In this document: piece after piece, positions 1-5,303 of the stretch
Layout of the letters: each line of letters begins with the position of its first letter
Numbering within the stretch: position 1 is the stretch's first letter
Assembly: GCA_900555525.1 (NCBI GenBank)
Contig: USLP01000109.1
Location: 1-5,634, forward strand
DNA length: 5,634 nucleotides
Direction of reading: 5' to 3'
Source of the DNA: an uncultured Eubacteriales bacterium
Lineage (GTDB): Bacteria; Bacillota; Clostridia; UMGS1840
The notes under the pieces: generated by a model
Database searches by the model: none
The model's input: only the letters and a program-made list of their open reading frames with translations
Told to the model about the DNA's origin: nothing
Translations under genes and position numbers: made by a program

Positions 1-41
1 CTGCCGCTCCCGGAATGGGCGGTATGGGCGGAATGTACTAA
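1..41 (+). CDS. groEL: GroEL (chaperonin 60) C-terminal end, partial
   Basis: Only the last 12 codons and the stop (TAA, 39-41) are inside the window. Read from base 3 they give AAPGMGGMGGMY. The Gly-Gly-Met repeat tail is the hallmark C-terminus of bacterial GroEL, the 60-kDa chaperonin that folds proteins inside a cage with GroES; the flexible tail projects into the cavity. A Tyr after the last GGM is a plausible small variation. The gene is followed at once by a strong terminator, as expected at the end of a groES-groEL operon. The identification rests on the tail alone, since the rest of the gene is upstream of the window. Confidence 0.88.
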   Translation, partial: AAPGMGGMGGMY

Positions 42-60
42 AATTCCAAAAATGCACATT

Positions 61-96
61 AAAAGGACGTTTGATTTTCAAAACGTCCTTTTTTTG
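61..96 (+). terminator. Rho-independent terminator of groEL
   Basis: A perfect 12-bp stem (61-72 with 81-92, core AAGGACGTTT/AAACGTCCTT) with an 8-nt loop runs straight into a T run (to base 95). It sits 19 nt after the groEL stop codon. Because the left arm starts with A residues, it could also work weakly on the other strand. Confidence 0.93.
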
Positions 97-117
97 ATTA
101 TAATCTATGTATTTGGG

Positions 118-199
118 GCATCTCACCGTAGGGGCACCCCTGCGTGGTCGCCCGTTTATGGGGTTGTTCAAACAAGCGGAATGACACATAAGTCATTCC
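118..199. repeat. Intergenic repeat-like block with hairpins
   Basis: This stretch has no plausible gene. Its first half (about 124-154) is a GC-rich segment with AGGGGCACCCCT and GGTCGCCC, resembling the GTAGGGGC...GTCGCCCG intergenic elements seen scattered through many Clostridia genomes; that resemblance is from memory and not tested. The second half contains a perfect 8-bp hairpin, GGAATGAC (178-185) and GTCATTCC (192-199), with a 6-nt loop. The base composition is clearly more GC-rich than the AT-rich flanks. The block ends just before the HicA remnant, so it may mark the junction that removed the start of that gene. Confidence 0.45.
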
Positions 200-226
200 C
201 TGCGGTGCAAAATTTAAAATTTCTGC

Positions 227-381
227 AATAACTTTAAATTCATTAGCCAAAAAGAAGCCATATGAAATATTCCAACAAAGAACGAATTGTTATAATACCC
301 AACCATTCGGAAATAGCAAAAGGGACATTAAAAAGCATTTTGACTATGGCGGATATATCACTTGAAGAATTTATGAAATAA
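227..381 (+). pseudogene. HicA-type toxin remnant, 5'-truncated and frameshifted
   Basis: HicA toxins are small (about 60-80 residues) double-stranded-RNA-binding-fold mRNA interferases with a conserved Gly-Ser-His motif and a C-terminal IPxH...KGTLxxIL segment. Here the frame from 256 reads SHMKYSNKERIVIIPNHS, then EIAKGTLKSILTMADISLEEFMK and TAA (379-381), which fits the C-terminal two thirds of HicA including the catalytic His (259-261). The preceding piece, NNFKFISQK (227-253), lies in another frame. Inserting one G after base 253 restores Q-K-G-S-H, so a single G deletion broke the conserved motif. The first 12-15 residues, normally a helix like KELIKLLEK, are absent and are replaced by the repeat block. 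No HicB antitoxin is visible. An internal ATG at 262 could in principle yield a 39-residue peptide, but that would lack the catalytic His. Confidence 0.75.
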
Positions 382-392
382 AATCAAATGCA

Positions 393-421
393 CAAACCTA
401 CGGCAACGCACCGTAGGTTTG
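393..421. repeat. Strong 11-bp hairpin (not followed by a T run)
   Basis: CAAACCTACGG (393-403) and CCGTAGGTTTG (411-421) form a perfect 11-bp stem around a 7-nt loop, and ATG/CAT bases outside can extend it across a small bulge. It starts 12 nt after the HicA stop. Without a T run it is not a canonical terminator. It may be part of a tandem hairpin end with the next structure, or a repeat-type palindrome. Confidence 0.7.
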
Positions 422-428
422 CATACAT

Positions 429-461
429 AAAAAAGCCAAGGCGAAAAACCTTGGCTTTTTT
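429..461 (+). terminator. Bidirectional Rho-independent terminator
   Basis: A perfect 13-bp stem (six A, GCCAAGG at 429-441; CCTTGGC, six T at 449-461) encloses the 7-nt loop CGAAAAA. The A run on one side and the T run on the other make it functional in either direction. It abuts, with no gap, the point where recognisable EEP-family coding sequence begins (about 463), so the beginning of that gene has been replaced by this element. Any transcript from upstream would stop here. Confidence 0.9.
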
Positions 462-462
462 G

Positions 463-1124
463 AATGAAGAAATTATTGATCCGTCGCTTGCGGCAAGGGT
501 AATCAGGGAAGCCAAAGCTGATTTGGTGGGGCTGAACGAGGTGTACGGTTCAGGCGGAAAGTTTACCGAACAAACAGAGGAAATAGCGTTAAAGGCAGGG
601 TATAAATACCGATATTTCGCTCCGGCGGTTTTTTGGAAAAACAGCGAGTACGGCAACGGCTTTTTGTCGCGATATCCCATTACGGACGTTTCTGTGATAA
701 AAATACCCGATACAACAGACAGAAGCGAAGATACATATTACGAAACAAGGTGTATTTTAAAAGCAACCGTTGACGCAGGAAAGAAGGTAGATGTGCTTGT
801 TACTCATTTCGGGCTTGTGGGAGCCGAAAGAGACGAGGCGGTAAAAAAGGTTCTTGAAATTGCACGGCAAAGAGAAAAGAATTTTATTTTAATGGGGGAT
901 TTTAACTGCGAGCCTTCCTCGGTTCATATAAAACAGTTGAGAAAAATTTTAAAAGATACGTCTGAAAATGATGAAAAATTGCTGACATATCCCTCCGATA
1001 ATGCGAATATTAAAATTGATTATATTTTTACGAACAAGGAAGCCAAGACGGTGCGGTGCGGTGCGGTGTTATTGATTCGGTTGTATCCGACCATAAGCCG
1101 TATTATGCCGAGATTGTATTTTAG
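463..1124 (+). pseudogene. Endonuclease/exonuclease/phosphatase (EEP) family gene, broken at both ends
   Basis: EEP proteins are metal-dependent phosphodiesterases or nucleases of about 230-270 residues. Visible landmarks are GLNEV (metal-binding Glu, 538-540), EYGNGFLSRYPI, VTHFGL (His, 805-807), GDFNCEP (Asp 898-900, Asn 904-906) and IKIDYIF (Asp 1018-1020). Two lesions are seen. First, the N-terminal beta strand with the family's Phe-Asn motif (roughly 15-20 residues) is missing, and a terminator hairpin stands in its place. Second, four tandem CGGTG copies (1049-1068) shift the frame. Removing one copy restores VRCGVIDSVVSDHKPYYAEIVF and a TAG at 1122-1124, including the catalytic SDH His (1092-1094). 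In the actual frame the protein instead runs to 1134 with an unrelated tail. An open frame starting at the ATG at 388 exists, but it translates both hairpins and is not credible. There is no ribosome binding site near 463. Probably inactive. Confidence 0.85.
1049..1068 (+). repeat. Tandem repeat (CGGTG)x4 inside the EEP gene
   Basis: Four exact copies of a 5-bp unit lie back to back. With three copies the reading frame continues into the conserved C-terminus of the EEP family. With four it is shifted by +2. The unit length is not a multiple of three, so gain or loss of one copy by strand slippage switches the C-terminus between the two states. Confidence 0.95.
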
Positions 1125-1135
1125 AAATAATTAAA

Positions 1136-1292
1136 ATGATTGTAATAAATCCCAAAAGCGCAGGCAATCCTTTGCGGATTAATGAGCGTTTTGATGCGGT
1201 ATCGCGGAAAATTTGCTTTTTTAACCATATCCGGGGCGGAGCCTCATGCCAAAGGTCTGTTTTTGGAAAAGCTTGAAGCGGAGTGTAATTAA
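1136..1292 (+). other. Short unrecognised reading-frame remnant(s)
   Basis: Two overlapping short open frames are present and neither is recognised. One begins with ATG at 1136, 11 nt after the restored EEP stop, reads MIVINPKSAGNPLRINERFD and ends at TGA 1274-1276. The other runs 1149-1292 with possible ATGs at 1182 and 1194; it ends FLTISGAEPHAKGLFLEKL then EAECN and TAA, and has a protein-like composition (a beta-like FAFLTI followed by a helix). They could be the start and end of one decayed gene joined by a frameshift near 1208-1215, or chance. There is no good ribosome binding site. It is listed so that the 250-nt gap between the EEP remnant and the glycyl radical enzyme is accounted for. 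No function is assigned. Confidence 0.3.
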
Positions 1293-1367
1293 AGACAAAA
1301 TTCAACGGCAATTAAACTTGTTTTTTCGCGCTTTATTTATATGCTCCGCTTCATCTTAACTTTTTTT
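1274..1367 (+). terminator. Weak terminator candidate between convergent genes
   Basis: TGAAGCGGAG (1274-1283) and CTCCGCTTCA (1344-1353) are a perfect 10-bp inverted repeat, extendable by wobble pairs, followed by seven T (1361-1367). The 60-nt loop and 7-nt gap before the T run are unlike a standard terminator. No better terminator for the minus-strand operon, which ends at 1392, is visible. Treat this as a possible bidirectional transcription end only. Confidence 0.25.
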
Positions 1368-1391
1368 ACCGTCTTGCCGGATTAGCTGACG

Positions 1392-3368
1392 TTATAAAAT
1401 ATATTCCGTGCGCTTTATAATATGGTTCTGATACCTTAAATCAAGTTCATTAAAATATCCGCTCCAGCCCCAAACGCGCACAATCAGGTTTGGGTAATTC
1501 TCCGGGTGCTTTTGCGCGTCAATCAGTCTGTCTCGATTGACCGAATTAAGCTGCAGCTGATGCCCGCCAAGCTCAATGAATTTTTTAACCAACAGAGCCG
1601 TCTTTTTTATTCCGATGTCGTTTTTCAAAACCGTATCATGAATTTCAATTGTCATAGGACCGCCGTTTATTATATTTGTAAGGTCAAATTTGGTAAATGA
1701 TTTAAAGACCGATAAAAGTCCGTCAGTCTTTACATCGAGCGACGGCGAATAGCTTGACGAATACGGAGAATATGCCAATCTTCCGTCTGCTGTTGCCGGG
1801 CATTTCTCGCCTTTCCAAAGATACTCCATTGCACTGCCCGTACCGGCACGCCAAATGCCGCCGTGCCCGTTATTGCGATTATTTATATCCTTTGAAAATT
1901 CGTACATCAACTCAATCGCAATATCATCGACATAGTCATCGTTATTTCCCATTTTAGGGCATGCTCTTAAAATATTTCTCACCTCGGCACAGCCTTCAAA
2001 ATTTTTCTCCAATGCACAAAGCAGCGTTTTCTTATCGACCGTCTTATCGTCATATACCGCTTTTTTCACTGCCGCAAGATCATCCGCCGCATTGGCTATG
2101 CCTGCGCCGTGACACCCGAAATTACTGTATTTTACTCCGTTATTATACATTTCGGCAAGTTTTTCTATACAACCGTCCATATAGATGGAACAGAATAAAA
2201 GCGGCGGTGTTTTGAAAGCTTTTCCTCTTTCGATTATACGATCGGATTCTGCATGAATCGCATTTTTTGCAAAGACAAGCAGTTCGTCAAATGTATTACA
2301 CGCTTCAAGCTTTTCCGTTATTACATCATTCACAACATGCGGAAAATCCATTGTTTCGATATTCGGGATATCCGCTCCTTTTCCGGGAATTATGAATTCC
2401 CAGCATGCCGCAACGGTGTAATCAATCGCATCGTTTATATCATATCCAAGCTTAACCAAGCCCGGAATAACCACGTCGTCGTTGCAATATTGCGGAAAAC
2501 CGAGGCCTTTTTTTGTCATATGCGTTGCATATTCCAAAAGCTCATTTGGCGTATTCCTGCCTACTCTCAAATTTATCTTCGGGTCAATCAGCAACAGCTC
2601 CATTGATGCTTCCATGCACATTTTCGAAAGCTCGTTAAACACACTTTTCCCATCCTTGTCAAAACCGCCCAAAACCATGCTTTGTCCGTTATCGCCCTGC
2701 TGAATTCCAAAGTAAAGGTCGGTATCAAAGTTTACCGATATGAAAAATTCTTCGATTATTTCAAATATTTCTTCATCCGAAATACCTTTTTCTTTATCCT
2801 TAAGATAGAAAGGATACATATATTGGTCGAATCTTCCGAGGGTTATATGGTTTGCAAAATCAGCTCTGATAAAAAATATTGACATCTTTAAGAATACGCA
2901 CGCTTCGTAAAAACTGTCCGCCCCCTTATGCGGAATACGGCAAAGCGCATTGTAAAGTGCCTTGTTCCCATTTTCTTTTGCAAGCGCTTTGTATCTATCC
3001 GCCATTTTGCATGCCGCATCGATGCATTTCAGCATTGCGTCGGCAAGCTCTGCATTTTCGGGATGCTTTTTTCGGCTTTCCCGAATTTCTTCGGAAATTT
3101 TGTCAAAACCGCTCGATATTACATAACAATAATCCGGGGTTACATTTCCGCTCGCCGTCATAAGCGTGCAGTCGGTGCTGCGATTAAAGCCCATTCGGTC
3201 ATTTTCGAAAATAAGCGGCTTTTCGTGCTCCAATATTTTTTCAAAACACTCTGCCTGATATTTTATGTCGTACAGCTTTTCGAAATTCCATGGTTTTATA
3301 TGCTCCCTCTGTTTTTTATACTCCTTCGATTTCAGCAGCTGCAGCAGCTTTTCAACTCTTTTTGTCAT
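1392..3368 (-). CDS. Glycyl radical enzyme of unassigned substrate (short, CxE type)
   Basis: This 658-residue protein belongs to the pyruvate formate-lyase/dehydratase superfamily: oxygen-sensitive cytosolic enzymes that store a radical on glycine and pass it to an active-site Cys. Visible are LGRFDQYMYPFY (about 177-188), the Cys-loop VAACWEFIIPGKG with Cys322 and Glu324, ATADGR...YSPS (about 525-543), GGHQLQLNSVNRD (601-613) and the C-terminal radical motif VRVWGWSGYF with Gly634, then YQNHIIKRTEY. CxE is typical of dehydratases, lyases and arylacetate decarboxylases. Formate-lyases have adjacent Cys residues, so this is not PflB. It is 100-200 residues shorter than most GREs (about 760-900), and Trp stands on both sides of the radical Gly where Ser/Ala and Tyr are usual. 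ATG 3368 is chosen as start: AAGGAG lies 10 nt upstream, whereas the in-frame GTG at 3377 is only 1-2 nt from it. The activase stop lies 14 nt upstream, so the two are co-transcribed. Substrate unknown. Confidence 0.9.
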   Translation of the reverse strand: MTKRVEKLLQLLKSKEYKKQREHIKPWNFEKLYDIKYQAECFEKILEHEKPLIFENDRMGFNRSTDCTLMTASGNVTPDYCYVISSGFDKISEEIRESRKKHPENAELADAMLKCIDAACKMADRYKALAKENGNKALYNALCRIPHKGADSFYEACVFLKMSIFFIRADFANHITLGRFDQYMYPFYLKDKEKGISDEEIFEIIEEFFISVNFDTDLYFGIQQGDNGQSMVLGGFDKDGKSVFNELSKMCMEASMELLLIDPKINLRVGRNTPNELLEYATHMTKKGLGFPQYCNDDVVIPGLVKLGYDINDAIDYTVAACWEFIIPGKGADIPNIETMDFPHVVNDVITEKLEACNTFDELLVFAKNAIHAESDRIIERGKAFKTPPLLFCSIYMDGCIEKLAEMYNNGVKYSNFGCHGAGIANAADDLAAVKKAVYDDKTVDKKTLLCALEKNFEGCAEVRNILRACPKMGNNDDYVDDIAIELMYEFSKDINNRNNGHGGIWRAGTGSAMEYLWKGEKCPATADGRLAYSPYSSSYSPSLDVKTDGLLSVFKSFTKFDLTNIINGGPMTIEIHDTVLKNDIGIKKTALLVKKFIELGGHQLQLNSVNRDRLIDAQKHPENYPNLIVRVWGWSGYFNELDLRYQNHIIKRTEYIL

Positions 3369-3382
3369 ATCGCTCACACTCC

Positions 3383-4210
3383 TTATAAAATTTTCACTTC
3401 TATGCCGTGCTTTTTAAATACGCTTTTCCTTGTATTCACTTTGGCTTCATGGTCAAAATCGGGCGTGTATTCTCTCCCGAGTGCCTTATATTTACCGCCC
3501 GCCATTTTGTTGTAGGGCAAAAGCTCGGCATAAAAAACTTTGTTTTTCTTCATAATCTTTGATATTTCTTCTATATTTTTTTCAGTATCGGTAACTCCCG
3601 GAATCAACGGCACTCTCACAACAAAATCCTTTTCCGATGCCGCAAGCTTTTCAAAATTTTTCAATATAGGCTTATTCGAAACTCCTGTATATCGGATATG
3701 CTCCTTTTCATCGGCAAGCTTTAAATCAAAAAGAAAACAGTCCGTCGCCGCAAGAACTTTTTCAAAGCTCGGTTCGCCGCAAAATCCGCTTGTCTGAACA
3801 GCTGTATGTATTCTGCCTTTTAAAATTTTAAGACATTCAAGCAAAAAATCGCTTTGATAAAGCGGCTCGCCGCCCGAAAAGGTTACGCCGCCACCGCCCG
3901 AATACATATCCTCATTCTTAAAAAGCCTCTCGCAAAGTGCCGCCGCACTAATGCTCTCACCGCACATTCGTATCAGATTCATCGGACATTTTTTAATGCT
4001 TTCTTCGGTCAATCCCCCGCTTTTATCCACACAGCTTCCGCAGTGTATGCAGCCGTTCGGATTTTTCATAAGCTCCCGATATGCATTCTGTCCCTCCGGA
4101 TTGTGGCACCAATTGCATCTTAATGGGCAGCCTTTTAAAAATACCGTACTTCTTATCCCCGGTCCGTCATAGACCGAAAATTCCTCAATTGAAAATATTA
4201 TCCCATACAA
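3383..4210 (-). CDS. Glycyl radical enzyme activase (radical SAM)
   Basis: This enzyme cleaves S-adenosylmethionine with a 4Fe-4S cluster and abstracts H from the GRE glycine. From the TTG start (275 residues): FSVYDGPGIRSTVFLKGCPL leads into the radical-SAM CxxxCxxC (Cys28, 32, 35) with WCHNPE. A ferredoxin-like insert CIHCGSC (Cys54, 57, 60) with KKCP (Cys75) follows, then GGVTFSGGEP (about 107-116, SAM binding). Many dehydratase or decarboxylase activases carry two auxiliary clusters; only one complete Cys set is seen here. The start is set at TTG 4210 because AGGAGG (4225-4220) sits 9 nt before it, the family begins with a short MxGxIF segment, and the longer frame (ATG 4255) would begin inside or upstream of the promoter. 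It is the first gene of the operon, with the GRE directly downstream, which is its evident partner. Confidence 0.93.
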   Translation of the reverse strand: MYGIIFSIEEFSVYDGPGIRSTVFLKGCPLRCNWCHNPEGQNAYRELMKNPNGCIHCGSCVDKSGGLTEESIKKCPMNLIRMCGESISAAALCERLFKNEDMYSGGGGVTFSGGEPLYQSDFLLECLKILKGRIHTAVQTSGFCGEPSFEKVLAATDCFLFDLKLADEKEHIRYTGVSNKPILKNFEKLAASEKDFVVRVPLIPGVTDTEKNIEEISKIMKKNKVFYAELLPYNKMAGGKYKALGREYTPDFDHEAKVNTRKSVFKKHGIEVKIL

Positions 4211-4231
4211 TTCAATCGACCTCCTGTCTAT

Positions 4232-4260
4232 AATATATCTCAAAAGACTTGACAAATCAA
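4232..4260 (-). promoter_or_regulatory. Promoter of the activase-GRE operon
   Basis: Read on the minus strand: -35 TTGATT (4260-4255), 17-nt spacer, -10 TATATT (4237-4232). The predicted start near 4225-4227 leaves a leader of only about 15 nt that carries little more than the AGGAGG ribosome binding site before the TTG start codon. The -35 box is immediately next to the -35 box of the divergent regulator promoter, so the two promoters must compete for or share polymerase and regulator access. Confidence 0.75.
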
Positions 4261-4277
4261 GAAAATAGTTATATAAT
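4249..4277 (+). promoter_or_regulatory. Consensus promoter of the AraC-family regulator
   Basis: TTGACA (4249-4254), a spacer of exactly 17 nt, and TATAAT (4272-4277) match the sigma-A/sigma-70 consensus at all 12 positions. The predicted start is near 4284. A perfect consensus suggests strong basal expression unless a repressor or autoregulation occupies the site. Confidence 0.9.
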
Positions 4278-4311
4278 TATAGACAAAAGTTAAGATATGA
4301 AAGGGACTGCA

Positions 4312-5088
4312 ATGATTCATCAAATATCAAACTCAAAAGGAAATTACAACTATAACATATTTATATACGAAAAAATCGCATATCAAATGCACTTTCACAG
4401 AAATTTTGAGATAATATATGTCATAGACGGAGAAATGCAGATAATATATAACGGAATAAAGACAGTTGTTTTATGCGGCGAATGTTTGATTATTCCGTCG
4501 AATATTCCGCACTCCTTCGACATTCCTCATGGCTCGCATGTGTGGGTAGGCGTATTTTCCGAGGACTTTTTTCCGAAATTCGCAAAAGAATACGGCGGAA
4601 CCGTATTTTCCAAATTTAAATGTGATTTCGATGTCGAAAGCTTTTTGACGAAATCTCTTTTCTGCCGTCAAACAGCCGATATCTACACGCTTATCGGCTG
4701 TCTTTATCTGCTTGCTTCGCAGTGTGTTGCCCATGCCGAAGCTGCAGATGTGCGATTGGGAGGAGAGCTTGCCAATAAGATTTTGAGCTATGTATACGAA
4801 AATTTTGCGGAAAATCTGACACTTTGTCAAGCTGCGTCGGCTCTTGGATATGAATATCACTATTTTTCCGGAATATTTCATAAATTTTTCATGATGAATT
4901 TTAAAGAATTTCTTAACATATGCCGATTTGAAGCCGCATGCGAAATAATTTCCGACCCGGCAAAAACGTTGACCGAAATTGCTTTTGAAAGCGGCTTCGG
5001 CAGCGTCAGAAGCTTCAATCGGATTTTCAAAAAAATGAGCGGTAAATCACCGAGCGAATATCGCTTAACAAACGGAACGAAGATGTAA
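4312..5088 (+). CDS. AraC-family transcriptional regulator with N-terminal cupin
   Basis: A one-component regulator of 258 residues. The N-terminal half is cupin-like, with MHFHRNFEIIYVIDGEMQI (about 26-44, typical of the AraC ligand-binding fold) and IIPSNIPHSF (about 60-69). The C-terminal half has two helix-turn-helix motifs: LTLCQAASALGYEYHYFSGI (about 169-188) and LTEIAFESGFGSVRSFNRIF (about 220-239), followed by the family signature FKKMSGKSPSEYR. ATG 4312 is preferred because GAAAGGGA lies just upstream. The in-frame ATG at 4297 would have only about 13 nt of leader and no ribosome binding site, but cannot be excluded. It is divergent from the activase-GRE operon and shares its promoter region, so it is the likely activator (or regulator) of that operon and of itself, probably responding to the GRE's substrate or a related compound. 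Confidence 0.92.
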   Translation: MIHQISNSKGNYNYNIFIYEKIAYQMHFHRNFEIIYVIDGEMQIIYNGIKTVVLCGECLIIPSNIPHSFDIPHGSHVWVGVFSEDFFPKFAKEYGGTVFSKFKCDFDVESFLTKSLFCRQTADIYTLIGCLYLLASQCVAHAEAADVRLGGELANKILSYVYENFAENLTLCQAASALGYEYHYFSGIFHKFFMMNFKEFLNICRFEAACEIISDPAKTLTEIAFESGFGSVRSFNRIFKKMSGKSPSEYRLTNGTKM

Positions 5089-5189
5089 GCTGACTGTAAT
5101 AAAGCGATTGTTGGCGGATACATTTTGCCGATGTATGATAACCGTTGAAATTGTATTTGCCAAAAAGGAAAGTTTGGAACAATTATCAA

Positions 5190-5218
5190 TTGACAAGCGG
5201 TGAGGTTTGCGATATAAT
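5190..5218 (+). promoter_or_regulatory. Consensus promoter upstream of the small membrane protein
   Basis: TTGACA (5190-5195), a 17-nt spacer and TATAAT (5213-5218) match the sigma-A consensus perfectly. The predicted start is near 5225, giving a leader of about 78 nt before the ATG at 5303. Apart from this promoter, the 211-nt stretch between the regulator stop (5088) and the next gene holds no clear terminator; only a weak 6-bp hairpin, ATACAT/ATGTAT, is seen near 5129-5147. Confidence 0.88.
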
Positions 5219-5261
5219 AAAAAAGCTTAACATATACGGATAAATTTGCAGATGAACGGCG

Positions 5262-5303
5262 ATGGGAATTATTAAACTAACCGACACATACGAATATAAG
5301 TGA
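5262..5303 (+). other. Possible 13-residue leader peptide
   Basis: In the leader, ATG 5262 opens the frame MGIIKLTDTYEYK, closed by TGA 5301-5303, whose last base is the first base of the next ATG (5303). A stop-start overlap of this sort is typical of translational coupling. However, no ribosome binding site precedes 5262, and a frame this short can arise by chance. A second tiny frame (MNGDGNY, ATG 5252) overlaps it. Confidence 0.2.

Larger units (their letters stand above)
4226..4284. promoter_or_regulatory. Symmetrical dyad spanning the divergent promoters (candidate operator)
   Basis: GTCTATAAT (4226-4234) and its exact reverse complement ATTATAGAC (4276-4284) form outer arms 41 nt apart. 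The palindrome CTTGA-CAAA-TCAAG (4248-4261) lies in the middle. Both dyads share nearly the same centre (4255 and 4254.5). The outer arms overlap or adjoin the -10 boxes and reach the predicted starts; the inner dyad covers both -35 boxes. Part of the symmetry is a by-product of back-to-back promoters, but the GTC/GAC ends and the exact arms go beyond the promoter consensus. This is a natural binding site for the adjacent regulator. Confidence 0.6.

Noticed and set aside
388..462. The first 25 codons of the long open frame starting at ATG 388
   Set aside because: They translate two perfect hairpins, one a terminator, and do not resemble the EEP N-terminus. There is no ribosome binding site.
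1136..1168. INPKSAG as the start of a diacylglycerol kinase-like protein
   Set aside because: The resemblance is limited to a few residues and the frame carries no further kinase motif.
1506..3163. Several 64- to 117-residue plus-strand open frames across the glycyl radical enzyme
   Set aside because: They are antisense shadows of a well-supported conserved gene, with no ribosome binding sites or recognisable domains.
1392..3377. The glycyl radical enzyme as pyruvate formate-lyase (PflB)
   Set aside because: PflB has two adjacent catalytic Cys residues and about 760 residues. This protein has a Cys-Trp-Glu motif and is about 100 residues shorter.
1353..4296. Inverted 12-nt repeat ATCTTAACTTTT (1353-1364) / AAAAGTTAAGAT (4285-4296) flanking the GRE operon, suggestive of mobile-element ends
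   Set aside because: A 12-nt AT-rich match is expected about once by chance in a window of this size. It does not extend, and there is no transposase or target duplication.
5225..5302. Riboswitch or attenuator in the leader of the small membrane protein
   Set aside because: No known riboswitch core, terminator/antiterminator pair or T-box motif could be recognised.
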